NCBI GenBank assembly: GCA_951812745.1
Contig: OX638327.1
Location: 1,663,914-1,727,913, forward strand
Direction of reading: 5' to 3'
DNA from: an uncultured Nitrospirales bacterium
GTDB taxonomy: Bacteria; Nitrospirota; Nitrospiria; Nitrospirales; UBA8639
Length of the DNA stretch: 64,000 bases
Position numbers and translations under genes: made by a program. The notes below the pieces were generated by a model. The model saw only the letters and a program-made list of their open reading frames with translations. It was not told the DNA's origin and ran no database searches. Of this stretch, positions 1 through 8,237 are shown piece by piece; positions within the stretch are counted from its first letter, which is position 1, and each line of letters begins with the position of its first letter.

Positions 1-1
1 G

Positions 2-328
2 GAACTTCACAAGAGAGGCTTTAGGTTTCGCAAGCACCTCAAAGAGTTGCCTGGCCAGCCGGACGTCGTTTTTACTAAGGCCAAGGTGGCCGTTTTTATC
101 GACGGCGACTTTTGGCACGGTTACAGGTTCCCAACATGGGAACACAAGGTTTCGGCTTTCTGGAAAACGAAAATTTCTAAAAACCGAGAAAGGGATGCAA
201 GAAATCACCGTCGGCTCCGTGATATGGGATGGAAAGTGATTCGTCTGTGGCAGCACGACCTGGAACGAGACTTTAGGGAGAGTATCGAAAAAGTTGTCTC
301 CTCACTGAAAATAGAGATTACTGAGTGA
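2..328 (+). CDS. vsr: Very short patch repair endonuclease (Vsr), 5'-truncated by window edge
   Basis: The reading frame is open from base 2 and lacks its beginning, which lies left of the window. Vsr nicks beside T:G mismatches that arise when 5-methylcytosine deaminates, so it normally accompanies a cytosine-5 DNA methyltransferase. The visible part carries the family core: LPGQPD, whose last residue matches the catalytic Asp (D51 of E. coli Vsr), then DFWHGY, a KISKNRERD helix and GWKVIRLW. The structural zinc ligands of E. coli Vsr are not seen: the HGCFWHHHHC stretch is DGDFWHGYRF here, with no Cys. The methyltransferase partner would be expected upstream, outside the window. A DUF3883 gene follows 95 bp downstream, suggesting a defence or restriction island. 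The family call is firm; activity is uncertain because of the altered metal site. Confidence 0.85.
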   Translation, partial: ELHKRGFRFRKHLKELPGQPDVVFTKAKVAVFIDGDFWHGYRFPTWEHKVSAFWKTKISKNRERDARNHRRLRDMGWKVIRLWQHDLERDFRESIEKVVSSLKIEITE

Positions 329-423
329 TTGCAAACAATTAGTTGAGTGCCAAGACACCTAAGCTCGGCGAACTGACAGACAATTGAGGACGCGACACTA
401 TGGCAAGTACCGGCTGATAGCAA

Positions 424-1281
424 ATGGCGCGGAATTGGTCCTACAGCGAAATCAATGCCATCGTCGGAGATTACTTCGATATGCTCAGATATGAGCAGGC
501 AGGAAGGGTTTTCAATAAGACCGAGCACCGGCGTGTCCTCATGAAAACAATTGGTCGTTCCGAGGGATCGATCGATCGCAAACATATGAATATCAGTGCG
601 GTCATGGTTGCCCTAGGCCTGCCTTACATTGACGGGTACAAGCCATATACAAATTACCAGAAGGCGCTGTTTGAGGCGGTTGAAGCCCGCCTCGGCAAGG
701 ATCATGATCTTCATGCACTTCTGACTGGGGAAGCCGTAGATGCAGTGCGCGCACCATTGGAAACCCTGGTCGGGCCTAAACTGGTCTTCGACGATGCACC
801 GCCGCCACGTGAGCCGTCGGAACAGAATGTACCTGAAGATATTGACCGTATTGTCCGCAGGTTCGAACCACCAGCCGAGCGTGATGCCCGGAATCGGCAA
901 CTCGGAAAAGCTGGCGAAGCGTTTGTCTTCGAGGTAGAAAGGCGACGTCTCAACGAGCTTGGCCGGAAAGACTTATCCGACCGTGTCCACTGGGTTGCCA
1001 GGGATGAAGGCGATGGCTATGGATATGACATCCTGTCGTTCGATGGAATCGGCGACGATGCCGAGCGAGAGCGCTGGCTGGAGATCAAGACGACGAATGG
1101 TCCTAGGACTACCCCTTTTTTCATCACCAAGAATGAGTTGTGCGTCTCCGAGGAACGCCCCGATGTCTTTAGGCTCGTCAGGCTATACGATTTCCAGCGG
1201 CAGGTGCGAGCCTACTGCCTGAAGCCACCTCTGGATGAACAAGTTTGGCTTTCGCCGACGATCTACAGGGCGTCTCTTTAG
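424..1281 (+). CDS. DUF3883 domain protein (PD-(D/E)xK-like), defence-associated
   Basis: 285 aa. The C-terminal half (about 155-270) matches DUF3883. GEAFVFE (E165), EGDGYGYDIL (D202) and LEIKTT (E220, K222) give the spaced E, D, ExK residues of a PD-(D/E)xK nuclease-like fold, followed by PFFITKNEL. The N-terminal 100 residues look like a helical domain found at the front of many restriction-associated proteins (NWSYSEINAIV, GYKPYTNYQ). DUF3883 proteins usually occur in restriction or phage-defence loci, often next to helicases or methylases. The vsr gene just upstream agrees with that. The substrate is unknown; the likely role is DNA recognition or cleavage (inference). The ATG at 424 has only a weak ribosome site. 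Confidence 0.75.
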   Translation: MARNWSYSEINAIVGDYFDMLRYEQAGRVFNKTEHRRVLMKTIGRSEGSIDRKHMNISAVMVALGLPYIDGYKPYTNYQKALFEAVEARLGKDHDLHALLTGEAVDAVRAPLETLVGPKLVFDDAPPPREPSEQNVPEDIDRIVRRFEPPAERDARNRQLGKAGEAFVFEVERRRLNELGRKDLSDRVHWVARDEGDGYGYDILSFDGIGDDAERERWLEIKTTNGPRTTPFFITKNELCVSEERPDVFRLVRLYDFQRQVRAYCLKPPLDEQVWLSPTIYRASL

Positions 1282-1330
1282 ATCCTACCCCCTAAATGAC
1301 AGGGGAGGGTTCCTTTAACCGGCCGGTGGC

Positions 1331-1744
1331 CTAGTGCCCTTCTTTTACCAGGTTCTTGTTCCATTCGGGGATTTCGACGACGAGGTTGGTTGAGCCGTCG
1401 GGGACGCATTGGCAGGCCAGGCGGGATTGCAGCGTGATGGCAGGGGCTTCGTCCAACTGGTCCAATTCGTCGTCCGTGGCTTCATTGCACGTATCCAACC
1501 CTTCCTTCACAACGACGTGACAGGTCGAACAGGCGCAGACGCCGCCGCAGGCATGCTCGACGTCGAGGCCCGCGCCCATCGCAATGTCCAACAGGCTGCC
1601 CGGTTGGCCGGTTGGGCCGTACGGGATTTTATTTGGGTCCACTTGGACCTCAAGGGTTTCGTCCGGCAAACGAAAGGTCACGCTGAACGATTCCGTGGCT
1701 GTTTTGACTTCGACTTGTTCGATATATGGATTACTGCCTCCCAT
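1331..1744 (-). CDS. fdx: ISC-type [2Fe-2S] ferredoxin
   Basis: 137 aa. Adrenodoxin-type ferredoxin, the electron donor of ISC iron-sulfur assembly. Cluster ligands are C66, C72, C75 (ACGGVCACSTCH) and C111 (SRLACQC), in the C-x5-C-x2-C...C spacing of this class; C70 and C113 are extra. The fold starts near residue 15 (FSVTFRLPDETL). It lies divergently from iscR with about 215 bp between the starts. In E. coli fdx sits inside the isc operon after hscA, so here it has been moved to the other strand and probably shares a regulatory region with iscR. An alternative role as a general low-potential ferredoxin is possible, but position and sequence favour ISC. Confidence 0.88.
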   Translation of the reverse strand: MGGSNPYIEQVEVKTATESFSVTFRLPDETLEVQVDPNKIPYGPTGQPGSLLDIAMGAGLDVEHACGGVCACSTCHVVVKEGLDTCNEATDDELDQLDEAPAITLQSRLACQCVPDGSTNLVVEIPEWNKNLVKEGH

Positions 1745-1837
1745 CTGATCTCCTTTTTCCCTCAGCTAGGGAAAGATAAATTGAAGAATTACGATGTATT
1801 TTCAATAAGATAGATGATACAATGACTTTCCGGTTCG

Positions 1838-1928
1838 ATCTCCGACTGTTTTTATCTCCGACTAGAATACTCTTGACTAGGACGGAATGTCAATGCTAGG
1901 ATTTGCTCCGATGGTTTCGGTCGGAGAT
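1838..1928. promoter_or_regulatory. Three copies of ATCTCCGAC in the fdx/iscR divergent promoter region
   Basis: ATCTCCGACT occurs at 1838-1847 and again at 1854-1863, exactly 16 bp apart on the same strand. A third copy, ATCTCCGACC, lies on the opposite strand at 1919-1928. The first two are just upstream of the proposed iscR promoter and the third is downstream of it, a layout expected for an autoregulatory operator. It is not the textbook E. coli IscR type 1 sequence. Assigning it to this IscR is inference. Confidence 0.45.
1873..1902 (+). promoter_or_regulatory. Candidate sigma70 promoter of iscR operon
   Basis: TTGACT (1873-1878) and TAGGAT (1897-1902) with an 18-bp spacer, placed about 58 bp before the proposed iscR start. 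The -35 is near consensus and the -10 is moderate. It lies between the ATCTCCGAC repeats. Confidence 0.45.
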
Positions 1929-1959
1929 TCATTCGCTCCACGTTTTTTGTGAGGGGTTC

Positions 1960-2442
1960 GTGCTGAAATTTTCGAAAAGAGCCGATTATGCCTTGCTGTC
2001 GCTTCAGTACATGGCCAGGGTCCAAAGCGGCATCGATGCCCACCCGCGTGTGGTGAATACCAAGGAGATTGCCGAAGAGCATAATATCCCCGTGGAATTG
2101 TTGGCGAAAGTGCTTCAGACCCTGGCCAGGCATCAACTGATCGAAAGTCATCATAACGGACCCAAGGGCGGCTACGCGTTGGGGCGGGAGCCCAAAGACA
2201 TTACCCTGGCGCAAGTGCTGGAAGCCATCGAAGGTCCCCTGGGCTTGACGGATTGTTCTCATGAAAAAGACGACCATTCCCAGTGCGAGCAGATGAATCA
2301 CTGCAATATTCGTACGCCGCTGTTCAAAATCCAGGAAAGTATCTTTCAATTGCTGAACAGCATGTCTATCGAGGATTTATTGGTTGAGGAAACACCCGTG
2401 ATTATCGTCGAATCTTTAAAGCCACAAGGAGTACCGTCATGA
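1960..2442 (+). CDS. iscR: Rrf2-family regulator IscR
   Basis: About 160 aa. Rrf2-type winged-helix repressor that senses Fe-S status and controls the ISC operon. The family N-terminus ([18 protein letters not shown]) is complete if translation begins at GTG 1960; the frame is open further upstream but that extension does not resemble the family. [10 protein letters not shown] is the wing. Three Cys lie in LTDCS, SQCEQ and NHCNI, spaced C-x9-C-x5-C (E. coli IscR is C-x5-C-x5-C), and probably bind the cluster. The stop overlaps the iscS ATG (ATGA). As first gene of the operon it probably autoregulates. NsrR or RsrR identity is less likely given the neighbours. Confidence 0.87.
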   Translation: MLKFSKRADYALLSLQYMARVQSGIDAHPRVVNTKEIAEEHNIPVELLAKVLQTLARHQLIESHHNGPKGGYALGREPKDITLAQVLEAIEGPLGLTDCSHEKDDHSQCEQMNHCNIRTPLFKIQESIFQLLNSMSIEDLLVEETPVIIVESLKPQGVPS

Positions 2443-3653
2443 AGTTACCCATTTATATGGACAACCATTCGACCACGCCCTGCGACCCTCGCGTGGTGGA
2501 TGCGATGCTCCCGTATTTCACCGAAAAGTTCGGCAATTCCGCGAGCCGGAACCATTCCTTCGGTTGGGAAGCCGAAGAGGGTGTGGATCAGGCGCGCAAA
2601 CATATTGCCAATCTCATTCACGCCGACGCCAAGGAGATCGTGTTCACGAGCGGAGCCACCGAGTCCGATAACCTGGCGCTGAAAGGCGTGGTCGAGATGT
2701 ATAAGGAGAAAGGTGATCACATCATCACCACGTCGACCGAACACCGCGCGGTGATCGATGCGGCGAAATCATTGGAGAAAAAAGGCGTCAAGGTGACGTA
2801 CCTGCCCGTGGACAAGGCCGGCCGGGTCGATCCGGACGACGTGCGGAACGCCATCACGGATAAAACCATTTTGATTTCGATCATGCTGGCAAATAATGAA
2901 ATCGGCACGATTCATCCCATCGCGGAGATCGGCAGGATCGCGAAGGAAAAGGGTGTGCTCTTTCATTGCGACGCCACGCAAGGGGTGGGGAAAATCCCGG
3001 TGGACGTCCAGGAACTGGGTGTCGACCTGATGTCGTTTACCGCGCACAAGATTTACGGACCCAAGGGCATCGGGGCGTTGTACGTGCGCCGGAAAGCGCC
3101 GCGCGTCCGGTTGGCGCCGATGATCGACGGGGGCGGGCATGAGCGCGGTATGCGGTCGGGTACGCTTCCGGTCCCGCTCGTGGTCGGGTTCGGGAAAGCC
3201 ATCGAGTTATGCGCGCAGGAGATGCCGGAGGAGTCCGTTCGCACGATGGCCCTTCGTGACCGCCTGCAGGACGGCATCATGGGTGCGATGGAAGAAGTCT
3301 ATCTCAACGGACACCCGACGGAGCGTCTCCCGGGGAACCTGAACATCAGTTTCGCGTACGTCGAAGGGGAAGCCTTGTTGATGGGGGTCAAGGAAATCGC
3401 CCTGTCGTCGGGATCGGCTTGCACGTCGGCCACCCTTGAGCCATCATACGTTCTTCGTGCCTTGGGGGTCGGGTCCGATCTGGCGCATTCCTCGATCCGG
3501 TTCGGCATCGGTCGATTTACGACGCCGGAAGAAGTAGAATATACCATCGACCGGATGATCAAGGCGGTCAATCACCTTCGCGAAATGTCGCCCCTCTATG
3601 AAATGGCAAAGGAAGGCGTTGACCTCAAGACGGTTCAATGGGCGGTGCACTGA
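2439..3653 (+). CDS. iscS: Cysteine desulfurase IscS
   Basis: 404 aa, the usual IscS length. PLP enzyme that removes sulfur from cysteine and passes it as persulfide to IscU. PLP-binding Lys is K204 in [12 protein letters not shown]. The active-site Cys is C328 in [10 protein letters not shown], the same number as in E. coli IscS. H102 (STEHRAV) stacks on the cofactor in the family. The start codon overlaps the iscR stop (ATGA) and is preceded by AAGGAG, so iscR and iscS are translationally coupled. It is followed by iscU after 59 bp. Confidence 0.96.
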   Translation: MKLPIYMDNHSTTPCDPRVVDAMLPYFTEKFGNSASRNHSFGWEAEEGVDQARKHIANLIHADAKEIVFTSGATESDNLALKGVVEMYKEKGDHIITTSTEHRAVIDAAKSLEKKGVKVTYLPVDKAGRVDPDDVRNAITDKTILISIMLANNEIGTIHPIAEIGRIAKEKGVLFHCDATQGVGKIPVDVQELGVDLMSFTAHKIYGPKGIGALYVRRKAPRVRLAPMIDGGGHERGMRSGTLPVPLVVGFGKAIELCAQEMPEESVRTMALRDRLQDGIMGAMEEVYLNGHPTERLPGNLNISFAYVEGEALLMGVKEIALSSGSACTSATLEPSYVLRALGVGSDLAHSSIRFGIGRFTTPEEVEYTIDRMIKAVNHLREMSPLYEMAKEGVDLKTVQWAVH

Positions 3654-3712
3654 GCAGGCAGGCAAGGCATACACGGTCTTTATAAATTTCCGCGTACAAG
3701 GAGGGTGGTATC

Positions 3713-4126
3713 ATGGCATACAGTGAAAAAGTGATCGACCATTACAACAATCCTCGCAACATGGGGTCGTTCAAGAAAGAAGAAGACGGCGTGGGGACCG
3801 GCATCGTCGGAGCCCCCGAATGCGGCGACGTGATGAAATTGCAGATCAAAGTGGAAAACGACACGATCGTGGATGCGAAATTCAAAACCTTCGGGTGCGG
3901 GTCGGCGATTGCCAGTTCCAGTTTGGCCACGGAGTGGTTGAAGGGCAAAACCGTGGATCAAGCGGGACAGATCAAGAATACCGAGATCGTGCAGGAGTTG
4001 AACCTTCCCCCGGTCAAAATCCACTGTTCCGTGTTGGCGGAAGACGCGATCAAAGCCGCCTTGAACGATTACAAAAAGAAAGCGGACACGGAGGGCGAGA
4101 CCGCAGAGGCGGCCACGCCTGCCTGA
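3713..4126 (+). CDS. iscU: Fe-S cluster scaffold protein IscU
   Basis: 137 aa. Scaffold on which [2Fe-2S] clusters are built from IscS sulfur. Ligand residues C37, D39, C62 and C105 are present (PECGDVM, FGCGSA, IHCSV). The LPPVK motif bound by HscA is at 98-102, directly before HC. The C-terminal tail (KKADTEGETAEAATPA) is about 10 residues longer than in E. coli and acidic. A strong AAGGAGG site lies upstream. The iscA gene follows closely. Confidence 0.96.
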   Translation: MAYSEKVIDHYNNPRNMGSFKKEEDGVGTGIVGAPECGDVMKLQIKVENDTIVDAKFKTFGCGSAIASSSLATEWLKGKTVDQAGQIKNTEIVQELNLPPVKIHCSVLAEDAIKAALNDYKKKADTEGETAEAATPA

Positions 4127-4152
4127 CCCGCTGAAGTGCAAGGAGCGCAGTG

Positions 4153-4524
4153 ATGGAGACGACACACACGACGGAATCCTCACCGGCCACGCAGACCCCT
4201 CTCGTCACGCTCACGGACGCGGCGGTTGTCGAAGTGAAACGGCTCATGGACGTGCAGGATCTGACCGAAGGCGGCCTGCGTCTGGGCGTCAAAGGGGGAG
4301 GGTGTTCCGGGTTGAGTTATACGATCAATTTCGACGAGAAAATCGGCGAGTTCGATACGGTGTGCGAACAGGACAGCGTGAAAGTCATCGTCGATGCGAA
4401 GAGCGCCATTTATCTGGAAGGCATGCAGCTCGACTATCAAAAGGATATGGTCAGCGGGGGATTCAAATTTATCAATCCCAACGCGTCCAAGACCTGTGGG
4501 TGCGGAGAATCATTTTCGGCGTAA
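4153..4524 (+). CDS. iscA: A-type Fe-S carrier IscA
   Basis: 123 aa from ATG 4153. A GTG at 4150 is in frame, but the AAGGAG at 4139-4144 is better spaced for the ATG. A-type carriers accept clusters and deliver them to apoproteins, especially [4Fe-4S] enzymes. The three conserved Cys are C51 (GGGCSGL), C115 and C117 (TCGCG). The N-terminal 15 residues are Thr/Ser-rich and not conserved. Lying between iscU and hscB supports iscA rather than erpA. Confidence 0.93.
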   Translation: METTHTTESSPATQTPLVTLTDAAVVEVKRLMDVQDLTEGGLRLGVKGGGCSGLSYTINFDEKIGEFDTVCEQDSVKVIVDAKSAIYLEGMQLDYQKDMVSGGFKFINPNASKTCGCGESFSA

Positions 4525-4610
4525 CACGTCGAACGGGGTTGCGTGACAATCGGGGAGCAAGCCGTCGGGCATGGTGAAGTCCTACCATGCCCGTTGTGCG
4601 AGAGAGGGAG

Positions 4611-5372
4611 ATGAGCGAACACACCCATCAACCGGAATCGGGACGGGCCCGCGAGTTGCCGATGGCCCGCAGCATGTGCTGGCATTGTCAATCCGAAATG
4701 ACCGGCGAGTATTTTTGCGGCCGGTGCGTCAAGGTGCAACCGCTCTCCAAGGAACTCGACTATTTTACCTGCCTGAACCTGCCCCGCAAACTGAACCTCG
4801 ACGAACAGGCGCTTGAGGAAACCTTCTACGCCTTGAGCCGGAGCTTTCATCCCGACTATTACGCGACGAAAGACGAAGGGGAAAAGGCGATCAGTCTCGG
4901 CAACACGGCGTTATTGAACACGGCGTATCGAACGTTGAAAGACCCCGTGCAACGAGCGGAGTACCTGATTCGTCTGGAAGCGGGGTCGGCCAAGGATATT
5001 CGGAACTCCCCTCCGGCCGACTTGTTCGATGAAATCCTGGAACTGCAGGAGGATTTGGACGAGTTTCGGTCTTTGTCCGCCGGGGAGTCCGACGAACGCC
5101 GGCAGGAGCTCCTGGAGAAGTTGCAAGCCGACCGCCGGACGCTCGAAGCGCGAAAAGCGCAAATGGAAGATCGCCTGCGGGAGCAGTTCAGCCGGTGGGA
5201 CGCCCTGCCGACCGAAGCCGAAGGTGAGGCCACCGTCCGGTCGCAGAAAGACGCGGTGCTCGCGGGCATGCAGGAAATTTTATCGAACCGCACGTATGTG
5301 AAGAATATCGTGAATGATCTGGTGGCGGCGACCAGCCCCACCGCCGAACCCGGAAGGAGTGCATGGCATTGA
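4611..5372 (+). CDS. hscB: Co-chaperone HscB with N-terminal zinc-finger extension
   Basis: 253 aa from ATG 4611, chosen because a purine-rich GAGAGGGAG precedes it; ATG 4587 is an in-frame alternative. J-domain co-chaperone that presents IscU to HscA. The HPD triad is at 80-82 (RSFHPDYY) and the C-terminal three-helix IscU-binding region follows. It differs from E. coli HscB (171 aa) in having a Cys4 knuckle, C23/C26 and C36/C39 (CWHC...CGRC), before the J-domain, as in eukaryotic HSC20. The region 135-210 (about EILELQEDLDEFR onward) is strongly charged and longer than usual. The end overlaps the hscA start by 10 bp. Confidence 0.9.
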   Translation: MSEHTHQPESGRARELPMARSMCWHCQSEMTGEYFCGRCVKVQPLSKELDYFTCLNLPRKLNLDEQALEETFYALSRSFHPDYYATKDEGEKAISLGNTALLNTAYRTLKDPVQRAEYLIRLEAGSAKDIRNSPPADLFDEILELQEDLDEFRSLSAGESDERRQELLEKLQADRRTLEARKAQMEDRLREQFSRWDALPTEAEGEATVRSQKDAVLAGMQEILSNRTYVKNIVNDLVAATSPTAEPGRSAWH

Positions 5373-7186
5373 TCGTCGGCATTGACCTCGGAACGACGAA
5401 TTCATTGGTCGCCTACATGGCCGGCGACGGCCCGCAGGTCATATCCGGAACGCGCGGCCAGGCCAAAGTGCCCTCGATCGTCGGCCTCACGGACAATGGT
5501 CTCCTGGTCGGAGATCCCGCCAAGGAATATCTCGTCCGCGATCCGTCCCGAACGATTTATTCCGTGAAGCGGTTCATGGGGAAAGCCATCGCGGACGTGG
5601 CGGAAGAATTGAAATATTTCCCGTATGCCTTGCAGGAAAAAGGCGGCGTGATTCGCATCCAGGTCGGGGAGAAAACCTATTCGCCCCCGCAAATCTCCGC
5701 CATGATTTTGAAGGAACTCAAGCTGCGGGCGGAAGCGCACCTGGGTGAGGAAATTACCAAAGCCGTCATTACGGTCCCGGCGTATTTCAACGACAGCCAG
5801 CGACAGGCGACGAAAGACGCCGGCCTCATTGCGGGCCTGGAAGTGCTGCGCATCATCAATGAACCCACGGCGGCGTCCTTGGCCTATGGGCTGCAACAGA
5901 ACACGCAGGGGTGCGTGGCCGTTTATGACCTCGGCGGCGGCACCTTCGACATCTCCATCCTGAAACTCAAGGATGGCATCTTCGAGGTGCTGGCGACCAA
6001 CGGGAATACGCATCTCGGCGGGGATGATTTCGACCGGCGGCTGGTGGACGAGGTCATACGGGACATCGACACCCGGCACGGCGTGAAAGTGGAAGATTCG
6101 CCGGAACTGATGCAAATGGTTCGGCTCGAAGCCGAGAAAACCAAAATTCGATTGTCGGACGAGCCGCAGGCTCTTATGGTTTTCTCCCTTCCGGACGGAA
6201 AAGGCACCTATGAACGAACGTGGTCACGTGATGAATTCGAGGCCCTGGTCCTGGACCTGGTCGAACACACCATGACCCCTTGTCGCCGCGCGTTGAGCGA
6301 CGCGGGCCTGGAGACCGGTCAAATCGACGAAGTGGTGTTGGTGGGCGGCAGTACCCGGATGCCGGTGATTCGATCGCGCGTGCAGGAGTTGTTCGGGAAG
6401 ACGCCCCATTGTGACCTGAATCCCGATGAAGTGGTGGCGCTGGGGGCAGCGGTTCAGGCCGGCATTCTGGCCGGGGAGAACAAGGACATGCTCCTGCTCG
6501 ACGTGACCCCGTTGTCCCTGGGCATTGAAACCATGGGCAACGTCGTGAGCATTCTGATCCGCCGGAATACGACCATCCCGACGAGCGCCAAGGAAATGTT
6601 CACCACCTACGTGGACGGCCAAACCGGCGTGGACATTCACGTGCTGCAAGGCGAACGCGAACTGGTGAAGGACAACAGAAGCCTGGCACGATTTCAGCTC
6701 AAGCTCCCGCCGTTGCCCGCGGCCGTGCCTCGCGTTGAAGTCACGTTTCTGATCGACGCGAACGGCATTCTCAACGTCACGGCGTCGGATATCCGGACCG
6801 GCGAATCGCAATCCGTTCAAGTCAAACCCTCTTACGGGCTGACGGATGACGAAGTCGAAACGATGATTCGGGAATCATTCCAATTCGCGGCGGAAGATAT
6901 CAAGGCGCGTCAGGTGATCGAGGCGAGGACGGAGGCCGATGCCATCATCATGGCCACCGAGAAGGCGCTGCAACGGGGAACGGACCTGATCCCGGCGGAA
7001 GAAATCGAGTCCATTCATCACGCGATCGAGGCATTGCGCGTCGCCAAGGCTCAAGAGGACCATCGACAGATCCGGGCCGGGATTGCCGACATGGAAAAAG
7101 TGACGCACCACCTGGCCGAAGTCCTGATGGATGCCACGCTCAAAGAAGCGCTCGAAAGCAAAAAACTGTCTGAAGTCACTGATTGA
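5363..7186 (+). CDS. hscA: Hsp70-type chaperone HscA
   Basis: 607 aa, typical for HscA (616 in E. coli). Specialised Hsp70 that uses ATP to drive cluster release from IscU by binding its LPPVK motif. GIDLGTTNS near residue 6 is the first phosphate loop; VYDLGGGTFD and VLVGGSTRMP are the other nucleotide-binding signatures. The linker LLLLDVTPLSLGIE leads into the substrate domain. GGAAGGAG sits just ahead of the ATG, inside the end of hscB, so the two are coupled. Confidence 0.95.
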   Translation: MALIVGIDLGTTNSLVAYMAGDGPQVISGTRGQAKVPSIVGLTDNGLLVGDPAKEYLVRDPSRTIYSVKRFMGKAIADVAEELKYFPYALQEKGGVIRIQVGEKTYSPPQISAMILKELKLRAEAHLGEEITKAVITVPAYFNDSQRQATKDAGLIAGLEVLRIINEPTAASLAYGLQQNTQGCVAVYDLGGGTFDISILKLKDGIFEVLATNGNTHLGGDDFDRRLVDEVIRDIDTRHGVKVEDSPELMQMVRLEAEKTKIRLSDEPQALMVFSLPDGKGTYERTWSRDEFEALVLDLVEHTMTPCRRALSDAGLETGQIDEVVLVGGSTRMPVIRSRVQELFGKTPHCDLNPDEVVALGAAVQAGILAGENKDMLLLDVTPLSLGIETMGNVVSILIRRNTTIPTSAKEMFTTYVDGQTGVDIHVLQGERELVKDNRSLARFQLKLPPLPAAVPRVEVTFLIDANGILNVTASDIRTGESQSVQVKPSYGLTDDEVETMIRESFQFAAEDIKARQVIEARTEADAIIMATEKALQRGTDLIPAEEIESIHHAIEALRVAKAQEDHRQIRAGIADMEKVTHHLAEVLMDATLKEALESKKLSEVTD

Positions 7187-7216
7187 GCGGGCGACGACAC
7201 GCCCGGGGAGCACGGT

Positions 7217-7432
7217 ATGTCTCAAGAATTAACGTGGGATATGGCCGAAGACATCGCGATTCGGCTTCACGAAGAACATCCGGATCTGGATCCGCTGACG
7301 GTCCGCTTCACCGACCTGCACGCGTGGATCGTGGCGTGGCCGGAATTCACGGATGACCCCAAGGGTTCCGACGAAAAAAAACTCGAAGCCATTCAAATGG
7401 CCTGGCACGAAGAATACCAGGACGCGCAATAG
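7217..7432 (+). CDS. iscX: ISC-associated protein IscX (3' end duplicated 900 bp downstream)
   Basis: 71 aa, full length. IscX is a small acidic helical protein that binds IscS and iron and modulates desulfurase activity. The LTWDMAEDIAIRLHEEHPDLDP start and WHEEYQD end are diagnostic. It is the last gene of the isc operon. Its 3' part, from about codon 40 to beyond the stop, occurs again at 8238-8355 on the far side of higBA. This gene is intact; the other copy has no 5' part. Confidence 0.92.
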   Translation: MSQELTWDMAEDIAIRLHEEHPDLDPLTVRFTDLHAWIVAWPEFTDDPKGSDEKKLEAIQMAWHEEYQDAQ

Positions 7433-7458
7433 CCGCAGGCTCCCCTCTGTCCTGAGAT
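7338..7458 (+). repeat. Direct repeat, left copy (iscX 3' end)
   Basis: The core 7338-7432 aligns without gaps to 8238-8332, an offset of exactly 900 bp, with 88 of 95 bases identical. Weaker similarity continues about 14 bp upstream and 25 bp beyond the stop codon (CCGCAG, then GTCCTGA in both). The two copies flank the higBA pair. Confidence 0.9.
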
Positions 7459-7545
7459 ACAATGACTCCGTCGGCGAACCGGCCGCCAGTATCACACACG
7501 AGAAAAAGTCTTGCAGCGTGAACGGTACTACCGTACACTCATGAT

Positions 7546-7836
7546 ATGGTTGTTCGCTCTGTCCGGCACCGGGGCTTGCGTCGCCTGATCGAGGAAGATA
7601 ACCCTGGGCTCCTGCGGCATGACTTGGTCGACCGTGTGCGTAAGATCTTGACGGCACTGATCCTGGCTGAAGAATTGGACAACTTTATTGCCGATGCACC
7701 TCGTGGCTGGCGCGTTCACCGGCTCTCAGGCGACCGGCAAGACGAATGGAGCGTTTCGGTATCCGGCAATTGGCGGATCACTTTTGTAGAAGAGGGCGGC
7801 TACATCGACCGCTTGAACTTGGAGGATTACCATTGA
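7546..7836 (+). CDS. higB: HigB-like RelE-family toxin
   Basis: 96 aa. RelE/HigB fold mRNA endonuclease toxin. Family features are FRHRGL-like VRHRGLRRL at the start, a GWRVHRLSGDR stretch, then WSVSVSGNWRITF and a terminal NLEDYH. It would cleave mRNA on the ribosome when its antitoxin is degraded. The stop codon overlaps the next start (TGATG), so toxin precedes antitoxin as in HigBA systems. The pair lies between the two iscX 3'-end copies, which marks it as acquired. Confidence 0.88.
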   Translation: MVVRSVRHRGLRRLIEEDNPGLLRHDLVDRVRKILTALILAEELDNFIADAPRGWRVHRLSGDRQDEWSVSVSGNWRITFVEEGGYIDRLNLEDYH

Positions 7837-8141
7837 TGGCTACCAACGGCATCAAAGTAAACATGACCCCTTCCCATCCAGGGGACTTCATCCGCACGGA
7901 GATTATCGAAGAGCTAGGGCTGACTGTCACGAGGGCGGCCGAGATTCTGGGCGTTCGCCGGGCGACGCTTTCGGACCTGCTGAACGGCAACGCCGCGCTC
8001 TCCCCGGAGATGGCATTGCGTATTGAGAAGGCCTTTGACGTGAGCATGGACATGCTGCTGCGTATGCAGGCTTGGTACGACGCTTCGCAAATGCGGGCTC
8101 GCGCAAGCGAGATCGCCGTCCAGCGATACGAGCCCGCCTAG
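7836..8141 (+). CDS. higA: HigA-like XRE-family antitoxin
   Basis: 101 aa from ATG 7836, which overlaps the toxin stop; GGAGG at 7821-7825 supports this start. The helix-turn-helix is at about 25-65 (LTVTRAAEILGVRRATLSDL). MTPSHPGDFIRTEI is the classic HigA N-terminus. It neutralises HigB and, with it, represses the operon. Confidence 0.9.
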   Translation: MATNGIKVNMTPSHPGDFIRTEIIEELGLTVTRAAEILGVRRATLSDLLNGNAALSPEMALRIEKAFDVSMDMLLRMQAWYDASQMRARASEIAVQRYEPA

Positions 8142-8237
8142 TGCTGGCCACGCGATGCGCTCGAACATGGATTGGGTCAGTGTCTCGACCACGATGATGC
8201 CCTTGCTACGGTCCGAGGAAAGTATGGATTGATGGCA

